64,000 bases of DNA, taken from Bradyrhizobium erythrophlei. GTDB lineage: Bacteria; Pseudomonadota; Alphaproteobacteria; Rhizobiales; Xanthobacteraceae. The translations under genes were made by a program, and so were the position numbers. Below, in pieces: positions 26,272-34,589 of the stretch (within the stretch, counting starts at the first letter, position 1; each line of letters begins with the position of its first letter). The notes under the pieces are model-generated. The model was not told the origin of the DNA. It saw only the letters and a list, made by a program, of their open reading frames with translations, and did not search any database. The stretch spans positions 2,356,001 to 2,420,000 of the forward strand of contig NZ_LT670818.1 of the NCBI RefSeq assembly GCF_900129505.1. The letters run 5' to 3'.

Positions 26272-28535
26272 ATCGTATCGCGTTCATCGGAAATTCGCTT
26301 CCCCGCCGCTGTGGCATCGCGACCTTTACCACCGATTTGCAGTGCGCCGTTGCGGCCTCGCGGGGCGATCTGGAAACCGTCATCGTCGCGATGACCGATC
26401 ACGGCCAGGTCTATGATTATCCGGCCACGGTCGACCTGCAGATCGCTGACGATCGGCCGGAGGATTATGTGCGCGCCGCCGAGTATCTGAACAGCGGCGG
26501 GTTCGAGGCCGTCTCCCTGCAGCATGAATTCGGCATTTTCGGCGGCGAAGCGGGAGGTCAGATCATGACCCTGCTGTCGCGCCTGACCATACCGATTGTG
26601 ACCACGCTGCATACGGTGCTGTCCGAGCCGACAAAGGTCCAGCGCGAGGTCATCGCGCGGATTGTCGAGGCGTCATCCAAGGTCGTGGTGATGGCTGAAA
26701 AAGGCCGGGAACTGTTACGCTCGGTCTATCAGGTTCCCGACGAGAAGATCGAAATCATCCCGCACGGCATCCCGGAATTTGCATTCGTCGAGCCTGACGC
26801 GGCCAAAGCCAAACTCGGCTTCAGCAACAAGTCCGTCATCCTGACCTTCGGCCTGCTGTCGCCGAACAAGGGCATCGAAGTCATGATTGACGCGATGCCC
26901 TCGATCCTGACAACCCGGCCCGACGCCGTTTACGTCGTGCTCGGAGCGACGCATCCCAACCTCGTGCGCGATCAGGGCGAGGCCTATCGTGAGAGCCTGG
27001 TGGCGCATGCGCGCAAGGCCGGCGTCGAGGATCATGTGGTGTTTCTGGATCAATTTGTAGATCAGAAGACGCTGCTCGATTTCATTTCGATGTCCGACGT
27101 TTACGTGACGCCGTACCTGAACGAAGCCCAGATGACATCGGGCACGCTCGCCTATAGTTTCGGGCTCGGCAAAGCCGTGGTTTCCACCCCGTATTGGCAC
27201 GCCCGCGAACTGCTCGCCGACGGCCGCGGCATTCTGGTTCCGTTTGGCGACGCGGCCGCTCTCGGCCTCGAAATCGCAAAGCTGCTGACCAACGACGTGC
27301 TTCGGCAGGCGATGCGCAAGCGGGCTTATTCGAGCAGTCGCTCCATGACATGGGAACGGACCGCCGAGCGCTATATGTCGGTCTTTGAAAATGCTGGCCG
27401 CCGGCATCGGCTCAAGACCATCGCGCGCTCGGACACCAGCACGCTGCTGCGCGACAGACGCGCGCCGCCGGAGATGCAGATCGATCATTTCCTGTCGATG
27501 TGCGACGATACCGGACTGTTTCAGCACGCCGTTCACAGCGTACCGGACCGCGCCCACGGTTATTGCGTCGACGACAATGCCCGCGCGCTGCTGGTGGCCT
27601 GCGCCCTCAACAACCCGGGCGAACAGCGGCTGCCGGAAGTCCTGACGGCGCGGTTTGCCGCCTTCGTCCAGCACGCCTGGAATCCCGGCACGCAACGGTT
27701 TCGTAATTTCATGGGCTTCAATCGCTGCTGGCTGGAAGACAAGGGGTCGGAGGACAGCCACGGACGAACGCTCTGGGCCTTGGGTGTGTGCGCGCTCACC
27801 GACGCCAATTTGTCGCGGCGATCATGGGCCGCATCGCTGTTTTCCGAAGCGATGCCTGCGGTCGAAGGCTTTCGCTCGCCGCGTGCGTGGGCTTTTGTCC
27901 TGCTCGGGCTTGATGCCTATTGCACGGCCGTTACGGACGACGTCCGCGCGACGCGTCTCCGCACCCTGCTTGCCGATCGATTGATCTCGATTTTTGATGC
28001 CGTCGCAACCAACAACTGGGTTTGGTTCGAGGACGGGCTCGCCTATGACAATGCCCGATTGCCGCAAGCGCTGATCGTGACGGGCGTCGCCAGCAAGACA
28101 TCGCGTTATGTCGATACCGGTCTGAAGTCGCTGCGCTGGCTGGTGACCCGGCAAACCTCGGCAAAGGGTCAATTCCGGCCGGTTGGCACGGCGGGATTTG
28201 GTGACAGGCGCCAACCGCCGCAAGCCTTCGACCAGCAGCCGCTAGAGGCCGCGGCGACCATCTCGGCCTGCCTCGCCGCGTGGCGCGCCGATCACGATGT
28301 CGAGTGGAAAGCCGAAGCCGCCCGGGTGTTCGCGTGGTTTCTGGGCAGTAACGACCTGTCGGTTTCCCTGGTCGATCTGGAAACGGGAAGCTGCCGCGAT
28401 GGCCTGCATCCCGACCGTCCCAATGAAAATCGAGGCGGAGAATCCGTGGTGTCGTACCTGCTCGGGCTTTCCGAGATTCGACAAATTGCCCGCCTGAGCG
28501 AAAGCCGCCCCAAGCCTGCTCCGCTGGTCGCCTGA
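26259..28535 (+). CDS. GT4 glycosyltransferase fused to an alpha/alpha-barrel-like domain
   Basis: 758 aa. Residues about 1-390 are a GT-B glycosyltransferase of family 4: GNSLPRRCGIATFT, QHEFGIFGGEAG, IPHGIPE, TFGLLSPNKGIE, and SMSDVYVTPYLNEAQMTSGTLAYSFGLGKAVVST in the nucleotide-sugar site. Residues about 400-750 are helical with regular Trp/Asp/Gly blocks (VDDNARALL, NWVWFEDGLAYDNARLPQAL), like the (alpha/alpha)6 glycoside hydrolase/isomerase type. Start: TTG at 26259 with GGGGAC about 7 nt upstream; no ATG fits. Between manA and a GH130 gene it probably makes or remodels a mannoside. Cytoplasmic, no signal peptide. Confidence 0.85.
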   Translation: MAVVNRIAFIGNSLPRRCGIATFTTDLQCAVAASRGDLETVIVAMTDHGQVYDYPATVDLQIADDRPEDYVRAAEYLNSGGFEAVSLQHEFGIFGGEAGGQIMTLLSRLTIPIVTTLHTVLSEPTKVQREVIARIVEASSKVVVMAEKGRELLRSVYQVPDEKIEIIPHGIPEFAFVEPDAAKAKLGFSNKSVILTFGLLSPNKGIEVMIDAMPSILTTRPDAVYVVLGATHPNLVRDQGEAYRESLVAHARKAGVEDHVVFLDQFVDQKTLLDFISMSDVYVTPYLNEAQMTSGTLAYSFGLGKAVVSTPYWHARELLADGRGILVPFGDAAALGLEIAKLLTNDVLRQAMRKRAYSSSRSMTWERTAERYMSVFENAGRRHRLKTIARSDTSTLLRDRRAPPEMQIDHFLSMCDDTGLFQHAVHSVPDRAHGYCVDDNARALLVACALNNPGEQRLPEVLTARFAAFVQHAWNPGTQRFRNFMGFNRCWLEDKGSEDSHGRTLWALGVCALTDANLSRRSWAASLFSEAMPAVEGFRSPRAWAFVLLGLDAYCTAVTDDVRATRLRTLLADRLISIFDAVATNNWVWFEDGLAYDNARLPQALIVTGVASKTSRYVDTGLKSLRWLVTRQTSAKGQFRPVGTAGFGDRRQPPQAFDQQPLEAAATISACLAAWRADHDVEWKAEAARVFAWFLGSNDLSVSLVDLETGSCRDGLHPDRPNENRGGESVVSYLLGLSEIRQIARLSESRPKPAPLVA

Positions 28536-28579
28536 CGGCGCCGATAACTATTCCTTCCTTCAATCTGTCAGAGGTCGCC

Positions 28580-29878
28580 GTGCCGGAATTTCCCTTTCTC
28601 AATCGCCAGGCCCTTCATCTGCGACCCGATCCGACACGCGTGATCGTTCGGCCTTTCAAGCCAGCAACGGAGCCGCGCGACCTCAATCCGACGGACAAGA
28701 CCCGTGCCAACCATATCGTCGAGCGGGTTCTCGCGCTCGATCCCGAAGCCGCGGACCGTCAATTGGCCGATGTTCTGGAAAACTTCCTCGGCCGTCACCG
28801 CAATTTGTTGCAGACCTTCGAGGCCCGCGCCGCGGAGATGGAAGCCGCGCTGGCCGACCATGTCGCGTTCACGCAGGTGCAGCGGCAACTCGTGGGCGCC
28901 TATTTTCTCAACGAATATTCGTTCGAGGCGTCGGCATTATTCAATCCGAGTATCGTCGTGCATCCCGATCAGTCCGGAACGCCGGGAGGCAGCCTTCGCT
29001 TCATTCTGAGTCTTCGTGCCGTCGGCGAAGGCCATGTGTCCTCCCTGACATTTCGGTCGGGGTTGATTGCCGCGGACGGGACCGTCAATGTCGATCCGAC
29101 GGCACGTCTTGCATCCAGCCCCGATATTGTCAGGCTGACATCGGGCGCAGGCGGCGACGATATCGACGTCACCTTCACGGCCGGCGAAGATATCAGCGAG
29201 CGGGTGATCTTTCCGGTCACCGAAGCGCAGTCGAACGGGATCGAGGACGCCCGCTTTGTGCAGTTCAGCGGTGCTGGACAGAAGGTCTACTACGCGACCT
29301 ACACCGCCTATAGCGGACGGGCCATCCGATCGGAGCTGATCGAGACCTCCGATTTTGTATCGTTCCGGCTGTCGGCCTTGAAGGGCAGCGCCGCGCGTAA
29401 CAAGGGCATGGCGTTATTTCCGCAAAAGATCGACGGCAAGTATGCAATGATCGCGCGCCAGGACAACGAGAACCTCTATTTGATCTATTCCGACGATCTC
29501 TACACATGGGATGGCGGCCAGCCGATTCTGAAGCCTCGATATCCCTGGGAATTCGTGCAGATCGGCAATTGCGGATCGCCGATCGAGCTCGATGAAGGAT
29601 GGCTGCTGCTGACCCACGGCGTCGGCCCTGTGCGGAAATATTCGATCGGCGCGGCGTTGCTCGACAAAAAGGATCCTTCGAAGGTGCTCGCCCGCCTGCG
29701 CGAGCCGCTGTTGCGTCCCGACCCTTCCGAACGCGAAGGATACGTGCCGAACGTCGTCTATACCTGCGGCGCGATGCGCCATCGCGACAAGATCATCTTC
29801 CCTTATGCGGTCTCGGACACCTTCTGCAATTTCGCGACCATTGAGATTGATTCTCTGATCGCGGCGATGGACAGATAG
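28580..29878 (+). CDS. GH130 family mannoside phosphorylase/hydrolase
   Basis: 432 aa. Five-bladed propeller pattern of GH130: FNPSIVVHPDQ, NGIEDARFVQF (with the acidic residue in IEDAR), YATYTAYSG, ARQDNENLYLIYSDDLYTW, WEFVQIGNCGSPIELDEGWLLLTHGV, VGPVRKYSIGAALLD. The family phosphorolyses or hydrolyses beta-mannosides. A roughly 110-residue helical N-terminal extension precedes the propeller. GTG start with AGAGG upstream, 44 bp after the GT4 gene. No signal peptide, so it acts in the cytoplasm. Confidence 0.88.
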   Translation: MPEFPFLNRQALHLRPDPTRVIVRPFKPATEPRDLNPTDKTRANHIVERVLALDPEAADRQLADVLENFLGRHRNLLQTFEARAAEMEAALADHVAFTQVQRQLVGAYFLNEYSFEASALFNPSIVVHPDQSGTPGGSLRFILSLRAVGEGHVSSLTFRSGLIAADGTVNVDPTARLASSPDIVRLTSGAGGDDIDVTFTAGEDISERVIFPVTEAQSNGIEDARFVQFSGAGQKVYYATYTAYSGRAIRSELIETSDFVSFRLSALKGSAARNKGMALFPQKIDGKYAMIARQDNENLYLIYSDDLYTWDGGQPILKPRYPWEFVQIGNCGSPIELDEGWLLLTHGVGPVRKYSIGAALLDKKDPSKVLARLREPLLRPDPSEREGYVPNVVYTCGAMRHRDKIIFPYAVSDTFCNFATIEIDSLIAAMDR

Positions 29879-30307
29879 CGCCGTAATTGTTCTTCTAACG
29901 TCAAAATCCTTCGCATTGGACGGCGCTAACCGTGCTCAAAATCAACTAGGCCAGTAAGATCGAAATAGACTGGTATCTCAGTTGGAAGGTATCAAGATAG
30001 CGGACTAGTTGAAGAGCGGGTCCTTCGCACGGAGGTCCGTTCTGGGTCAAAAGGCGAAATACTCGCTGCGAGCAAATATCGTCCGCTGTTGCCCCTATAG
30101 CAGACATACAGCGACTACATGCGCCACGTCCGTTCGGTGCCAACAGGCGACATTCCATTCAGACACCTCACCCAACGCGCCGTGGGGTTAGTTTTCCGCA
30201 ATCTCTCGTTAGCGCCGTACCACCGGCAACATTAGCCCTACGATTCTTAACCCTTGCCGTTACTGCGCCCGCCCACCATCATGGTGCCGATTTTTTGTCG
30301 CAGCTAG
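29879..30307. other. Gap with a repeat copy
   Basis: About 430 bp. Degenerate repeat at 30033-30156; no gene. Confidence 0.4.
30033..30156. repeat. Degenerate intergenic repeat, copy 12
   Basis: GTCCGTTCTGGGTCAAAAGG, ACTCGCTGCGAGCAAATATC, GTCCGCTGTTGCCCCTATAG, CAGACATACAGCGAC, GTCCGTTCGGTGCCAACAGG: the fullest long-form copy. Confidence 0.6.
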
Positions 30308-30316
30308 GTGGTGGCC

Positions 30317-31144
30317 ATGCCGGGCACGAGTAGTTGGCAGCTCCGCGAGGGCGAGCAAATCATTGCTTGCAATACAAGCCTATTCGGTCAAAAGCACTTT
30401 TTGATCGGAATCACCCGCGTTCGCAATGAAGCGCTCATTCTCCAAGACACGCTGGACTACGTCGGCACGAACGTCGATGCGATAGTCGCCTATGATGACG
30501 CGAGCACGGATCGAACGCTGGAGATTCTTGGCGAACACCCAAAAGTCGCTCTAGTTGTGACAAATCGGTCGTGGGAAGCGGACATCGAGGCACGCCGGAT
30601 TGCCGAGGGTCGACATCGCGGACTTTTGCTGCAGACGGCGCGCGAACATTTGCAGTTCGACTGGATATTTTGCTTCGATCCGGATGAGCGCGTTACCGGA
30701 GATCTACGCGGGTTCATAGAAGGAACGCATTCCAGCGATTGCGACGGCGTTCGGATTCAATTGTTCGACGCCTATTTGACCCCTGGCGATCATGCACCCT
30801 ATCAAGCCGATCGCGAACTATTGGGCTTTCGTCGTTTCTTCGGCCCGGAACGGCGAGACATTCTGATGTTGTGGCGAAACCGGTTGGAGTTCATCTTCGC
30901 GAAGCGAGAACCGAGCGGCGTAGAACACGTGCGGACCGATCTTTATTGCCAACACTATGGTAAGTCGTTGTCGGTCGACCATTGGGAAGAGACCTGCGAC
31001 TACTACATGCGACACTTTCCATTCGATACCTACGGACGAAAATGGCTCGAGCGCAAAGGTCGAGCAATCCACACCCAATCTGACTTCATGCGACCCCTGC
31101 ATGAGTGGGGCGACACGCTCTTCGCGAATGCGGTCAAGATGTGA
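30317..31144 (+). CDS. Family 2 glycosyltransferase
   Basis: 275 aa GT-A enzyme. Nucleotide-sugar strand GITRVRNEALILQDTLDY, YDDASTDRT as the first acidic pair, and FCFDPDERV as the DxD-like metal site. No membrane segment is visible. ATG at 30317 preferred to the GTG at 30308 because AGGTGG lies 5 nt before it. It is 440 bp beyond the mannose cluster on the same strand; acceptor unknown. Confidence 0.82.
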   Translation: MPGTSSWQLREGEQIIACNTSLFGQKHFLIGITRVRNEALILQDTLDYVGTNVDAIVAYDDASTDRTLEILGEHPKVALVVTNRSWEADIEARRIAEGRHRGLLLQTAREHLQFDWIFCFDPDERVTGDLRGFIEGTHSSDCDGVRIQLFDAYLTPGDHAPYQADRELLGFRRFFGPERRDILMLWRNRLEFIFAKREPSGVEHVRTDLYCQHYGKSLSVDHWEETCDYYMRHFPFDTYGRKWLERKGRAIHTQSDFMRPLHEWGDTLFANAVKM

Positions 31145-31253
31145 CCTGTCCGAAAATCGAACGTACCTTCCGCCCCGCGCCAATGTGACCGCTTGGTTTG
31201 ACAGGCTAACGCCGCGTTTCTCACACAGGGCAATTTTTGGTCGAAACGGCCAA

Positions 31254-32447
31254 CTAGACCAGCGAATGCAATGCCTTAACCGCGGCCTCGCGACCCCCGA
31301 TAGGAACAAACAGATTCACCGAATGCGGTGACGAAACATATTTGTCGACGATGATCCCATGACTTTGCAGAATCTGAATGGCCTTGAATGGCAAGTCTGA
31401 AGAAACGCCGCCGAAGCATGTGATGCTCACCGAACTCAGGGTCTCGCGCTGTTTGCGCAAGTTCTTGCTCCCCTCCAGCGTGCGCAGCAAGGTGTCGAGC
31501 GATTCCGAATCGGAAGTCATCATGATGCGGGTTTTTCCGGCGGTGAAAGCCGAAGCGAGGAGTTGCGGCCAGGACAACCCGTTTTGTTTGAGATGCTGCG
31601 CGAACTTCTCAAAACCCTGATTGAGATCCGCCGAATCGATCTCCACATGCTCAATGCGAGCCATCGAGTTGACGGCCAAAACCTTTCCGTTTTCCATTCC
31701 GCAAACCTCCTTCATCACTTGCGTGCTGTGTTCAGCGCCGCCCCATTTTTTCAAAACCAAGCGCACATTTTGGCTTTGTGCCAGCTCCACGCTGCGGAAA
31801 TGCAAAACCTTGGCGCCCCAGAAACACATTTCGGATAGCGATGCAAAATCCAGGTGACGCAACGGTTTGGAATTCACCACGATGCGCGGATCGGCCGAGC
31901 AGACGCCGTCGACCTCTTTGATTATTTCACAGCAATCGGCCCTCAGCGCCGCGGCCATGGCGACCGCAGTGGTGTCGCTGCCGCCCCGGCCCAGCGTGGT
32001 GATTTCTTTGGTCACCGGATTCACGCCCTGAAAGCCGGCCAAAACCACGATGCGCCCGCGATCGAGTTCTTCGCGCACGCGAACTGGCCGCACATCCAGA
32101 ATGCGCGCGGAGGAATGGGATTCGTCGGTCATCACTCCGGCTTGACTGCCGGTAAAACTGATCGCCGGCACGCCGAAATCGGAGAGCGCCATGCTCAATA
32201 GAGACATACTGATGCGCTCACCGGTGGTCAGCAACATGTCCAGTTCACGGCGATTGGGATGCGGGCTTACTTGATAAGCCATCTTAACAAGTTCGTCGGT
32301 GGTCTTACCCATCGCTGAAACGATCGCAACTACCCGATGACCGCGTCTGTGTAGGTCGGCAAGACTGCTCGCAACCGCGCGGATTTTTGCCGGGGTTTCA
32401 AGGCAGGCGCCGCCGTATTTTTGCACGACGATGGGATTGTTGCGCAT
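31254..32447 (-). CDS. Aspartate kinase, divergent (second copy?)
   Basis: 397 aa. Kinase domain: QKYGGACLETPAKI (usual KFGGTS), TTGERISMSLLS, GFQGV, TLGRGGSDTTA, KEVDGVCSADPRIV. C-terminal about 140 residues contain the ACT-type regulatory region (RIMMTSDSESLDTLL, SSVSITCFGGVS). The KYGGA opening and overall wording differ from the rhizobial housekeeping LysC, and no other lysine or threonine genes are near, so lateral acquisition is likely. It phosphorylates L-aspartate at the head of the Lys/Thr/Met pathway. Confidence 0.85.
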   Translation of the reverse strand: MRNNPIVVQKYGGACLETPAKIRAVASSLADLHRRGHRVVAIVSAMGKTTDELVKMAYQVSPHPNRRELDMLLTTGERISMSLLSMALSDFGVPAISFTGSQAGVMTDESHSSARILDVRPVRVREELDRGRIVVLAGFQGVNPVTKEITTLGRGGSDTTAVAMAAALRADCCEIIKEVDGVCSADPRIVVNSKPLRHLDFASLSEMCFWGAKVLHFRSVELAQSQNVRLVLKKWGGAEHSTQVMKEVCGMENGKVLAVNSMARIEHVEIDSADLNQGFEKFAQHLKQNGLSWPQLLASAFTAGKTRIMMTSDSESLDTLLRTLEGSKNLRKQRETLSSVSITCFGGVSSDLPFKAIQILQSHGIIVDKYVSSPHSVNLFVPIGGREAAVKALHSLV

Positions 32448-33243
32448 TCTACTTATAGAAATACCCCGAGCGAGCTCCGCGCGCCAGCGCGAACAAACTG
32501 CGACACGCGCGGCTGCGCGCCCGTATCAGGAGGCCAGTCCGTTTGGGATCAAACTCGGAAACACTCGCTGCGAGCAGATGTTTTCCGCTTTACCCCTTAC
32601 CCCTGAAAGCGGTCCAACCCCCTCGAGCGGGAACGTTGTGGAGTTAGGGCGAAACAACGCAACCACCCGGTTTTCGTCAAACATAAACGCTGACTTATGT
32701 TTTATTCGGGTGCCTCAGGGCCTACGCAACGCCTGAGTGCTAATCCGAAATTCTGGTAAATGATCGTGAACTTGGTTTCTTGGGGTCCTAACTCTGTGAA
32801 GGTTAGGGCCCACATTGCAGTTCACTGTTGAATTCAGAGTTGCGCCGCTGTTTTGCTGGGAGAGCCGAGGGGAGCGGAAGGACAGTTCGCCGGAAGATTT
32901 GTCGTCCCGACGTAGGAAATCCGAATCGCTCTTAATTCTTAGGACTGTATTGCGCCCGAAATCTCAGCAGCCACTCAAACGCACAGGGAAGCTCATAGGC
33001 GCGATTTGCGTAACGCCGGTGCTTCGAGGCGGTCGGAATCCTTCAAATTTTGCCAGAGATTGAGCAAATCTTCGGTGCGGAATTAAGCGCTCGCACAGAA
33101 AAAGTAAATGAATTCAGTAGTTTAGGATTGCCGGCCTGTCGAGCGGTCGGTCCGATTCTCGAGGGTCTCAGCCCCCATTATGGTAGCGGCGCCGGTAATT
33201 CGTGAGCACGGACAAAGCCCGGGCATGTGAGTTTAGAGATCTT
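32448..33243. other. Long gap with a repeat copy
   Basis: About 800 bp. Degenerate repeat at 32536-32617; the remainder (32620-33240) holds only unconvincing frames. Confidence 0.4.
32536..32617. repeat. Degenerate intergenic repeat, copy 13 (last one)
   Basis: AGTCCGTTTGGGATCAAACT, ACTCGCTGCGAGCAGATG, TTTTCCGCTTTACCCC, CCCCTGAAAGCGGTCC. No copy is seen beyond this point in the window. Confidence 0.6.
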
Positions 33244-33259
33244 TGGCACGAAATATGCT
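33244..33259 (+). promoter_or_regulatory. Sigma-54 (RpoN)-type -24/-12 promoter candidate
   Basis: TGGCACGAAATATGCT fits TGGCACG-N4-(T/A)TGC(T/A) with the invariant GG and GC correctly spaced. It lies 34 bp before the TetR ATG. A TATAAT overlaps its 3' end (33259-33264), so a sigma-70 promoter at the same place is an alternative, though no good -35 is seen. Confidence 0.5.
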
Positions 33260-33293
33260 ATAATTGATATATAGTTGAATTGGAGATGAAACG

Positions 33294-33929
33294 ATGCGAG
33301 CTACTCCCAAAACGATACAGCCTCAACCCTCGGAATTGGACAAGCCGGCCAAGGAGCGGATCGTCGAGCACGCTGATAGGCTATTCACCCTTTGGGGCGT
33401 CAGAATATCGACGGACATGATCGCCCACTTTGCGCACACCAATGTCGGCACGATCATCAAGCATTTCGGCACCCGAGAGCGGTTGGTTTCCGATTTCCTG
33501 AAATCGCTTATGAAGCGAGCGGAGCAATCATGGAAGCAGATCGAACAGGAACACCCAAATGATCCCGAGGCACAGCTCAGGACGTGGGTCCTCCACTCTG
33601 AATTCGCGGCCGACCTGTCCAATCAGGAAGAGCATGCCCAACTGTCGAGAGCTGCCGTGGATCTCATAGGCATTGAAGCCAAGAACCCTCTTTTGAGCGA
33701 AATCGAAAGGTTTTGGCAGGCCGAGCGACGGAAGATCGTAAAGTTGTGCGAACAGGCCAGGTTTCGCGATCCGTCGGGGTTGGCCGACAAGCTCCTGTTG
33801 CTGGTGCAGGGCGCGCGCAACGAGCGCAACGGCTACGGTTTTGGGGGGCCCAGTCAAAAGGTACGCGAGGCCGGGGACGACTTGATGGTAGCCCATGGTG
33901 CCCAGCGAAAGCCGCTTCTTGAAGTGTGA
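33294..33929 (+). CDS. TetR family transcriptional regulator
   Basis: 211 aa. N-terminal HTH: KERIVEHADRLFTLWGVRI, STDMIAHFAHTNVGTIIKHFGTRERLVSDFL, the standard TetR DNA-binding pattern; the C-terminal helical part is the ligand/dimer domain. GGAGATGAAACG precedes the ATG. The next gene starts within its stop (GTGA). Preceded by the sigma-54-like site. Target unknown; autoregulation is possible. Confidence 0.85.
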   Translation: MRATPKTIQPQPSELDKPAKERIVEHADRLFTLWGVRISTDMIAHFAHTNVGTIIKHFGTRERLVSDFLKSLMKRAEQSWKQIEQEHPNDPEAQLRTWVLHSEFAADLSNQEEHAQLSRAAVDLIGIEAKNPLLSEIERFWQAERRKIVKLCEQARFRDPSGLADKLLLLVQGARNERNGYGFGGPSQKVREAGDDLMVAHGAQRKPLLEV

Positions 33930-34483
33930 TAGAGTTTGTTTATTCCATCGAGCCGGAGCAAAGCGTGTCGAAAGACGACCAATTCGCAATCGTCGTGTTC
34001 ACTTCAGAAACGGTCGAAACCATTCTGAGTCGCGGCGGTACGGGAGACTGGGTATTGAGCCCAAAGACGGCTGGCGCCTGCAAATATGTCGTGTGTTGCC
34101 GAAAACCTGCCTGGGATAATAAGAAAGAGGGGATCACTCATCGGGCCGCGTTCCTGATTGGCCTCATTTCCGGTTTGCGCAAGCAACCCGAAAGCGAAAA
34201 CGATCGCGGCCAGCCACGCTTTCTGATCGAGCTATCCGAATATACCACATTTGAGCGTGCGGGTGTCTGGAAGGAGGGCCGCAATCCCATCTCTTACAAG
34301 ACTCTCAAGGCTCTGGGCATCGATCTCCGCGGGTTGAAGTTCAAACCGATGCCGGTGCCGGCTCCTTCCTCAAAATTGGGGGGTACTGGCAGCGCACCGA
34401 TGACCATTGCGGACGCTAAAAAAGCCTTAGCTGCCACGTTTGGAGTAAGCCCCGATGACGTCGAAATCACGATCCGCGGCTGA
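33926..34483 (+). CDS. Hypothetical protein coupled to TetR
   Basis: 185 aa. Starts at a GTG overlapping the TetR stop. Main part: SKDDQFAIVVFTSETVETIL, GTGDWVLSPKTAGACKYVVCCRK, RAAFLIGLISGLRK, RFLIELSEYTTFERAGVWKE. A Pro-rich linker then a small C-terminal unit (MTIADAKKALAATFGVSPDD, VEITIRG) that looks like a separate mini-domain. No family recognised. Coupling to a regulator and position before a DNA methyltransferase suggest a mobile-element gene. Confidence 0.6.
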   Translation: MIEFVYSIEPEQSVSKDDQFAIVVFTSETVETILSRGGTGDWVLSPKTAGACKYVVCCRKPAWDNKKEGITHRAAFLIGLISGLRKQPESENDRGQPRFLIELSEYTTFERAGVWKEGRNPISYKTLKALGIDLRGLKFKPMPVPAPSSKLGGTGSAPMTIADAKKALAATFGVSPDDVEITIRG

Positions 34484-34589
34484 GTTAATCATGACTACGA
34501 TCGTTTGCGCCGCAGGCCAGAAATCATCAAAGTACATTTGAAGTACGCGATACTTAGATGTATATAGGCCTCAACGCAAGGAGGCGTAC

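Noticed and set aside
32815..33063. 82-codon plus-strand frame
   Set aside because: No ribosome site, Ser/Arg-rich without pattern, no neighbour support.
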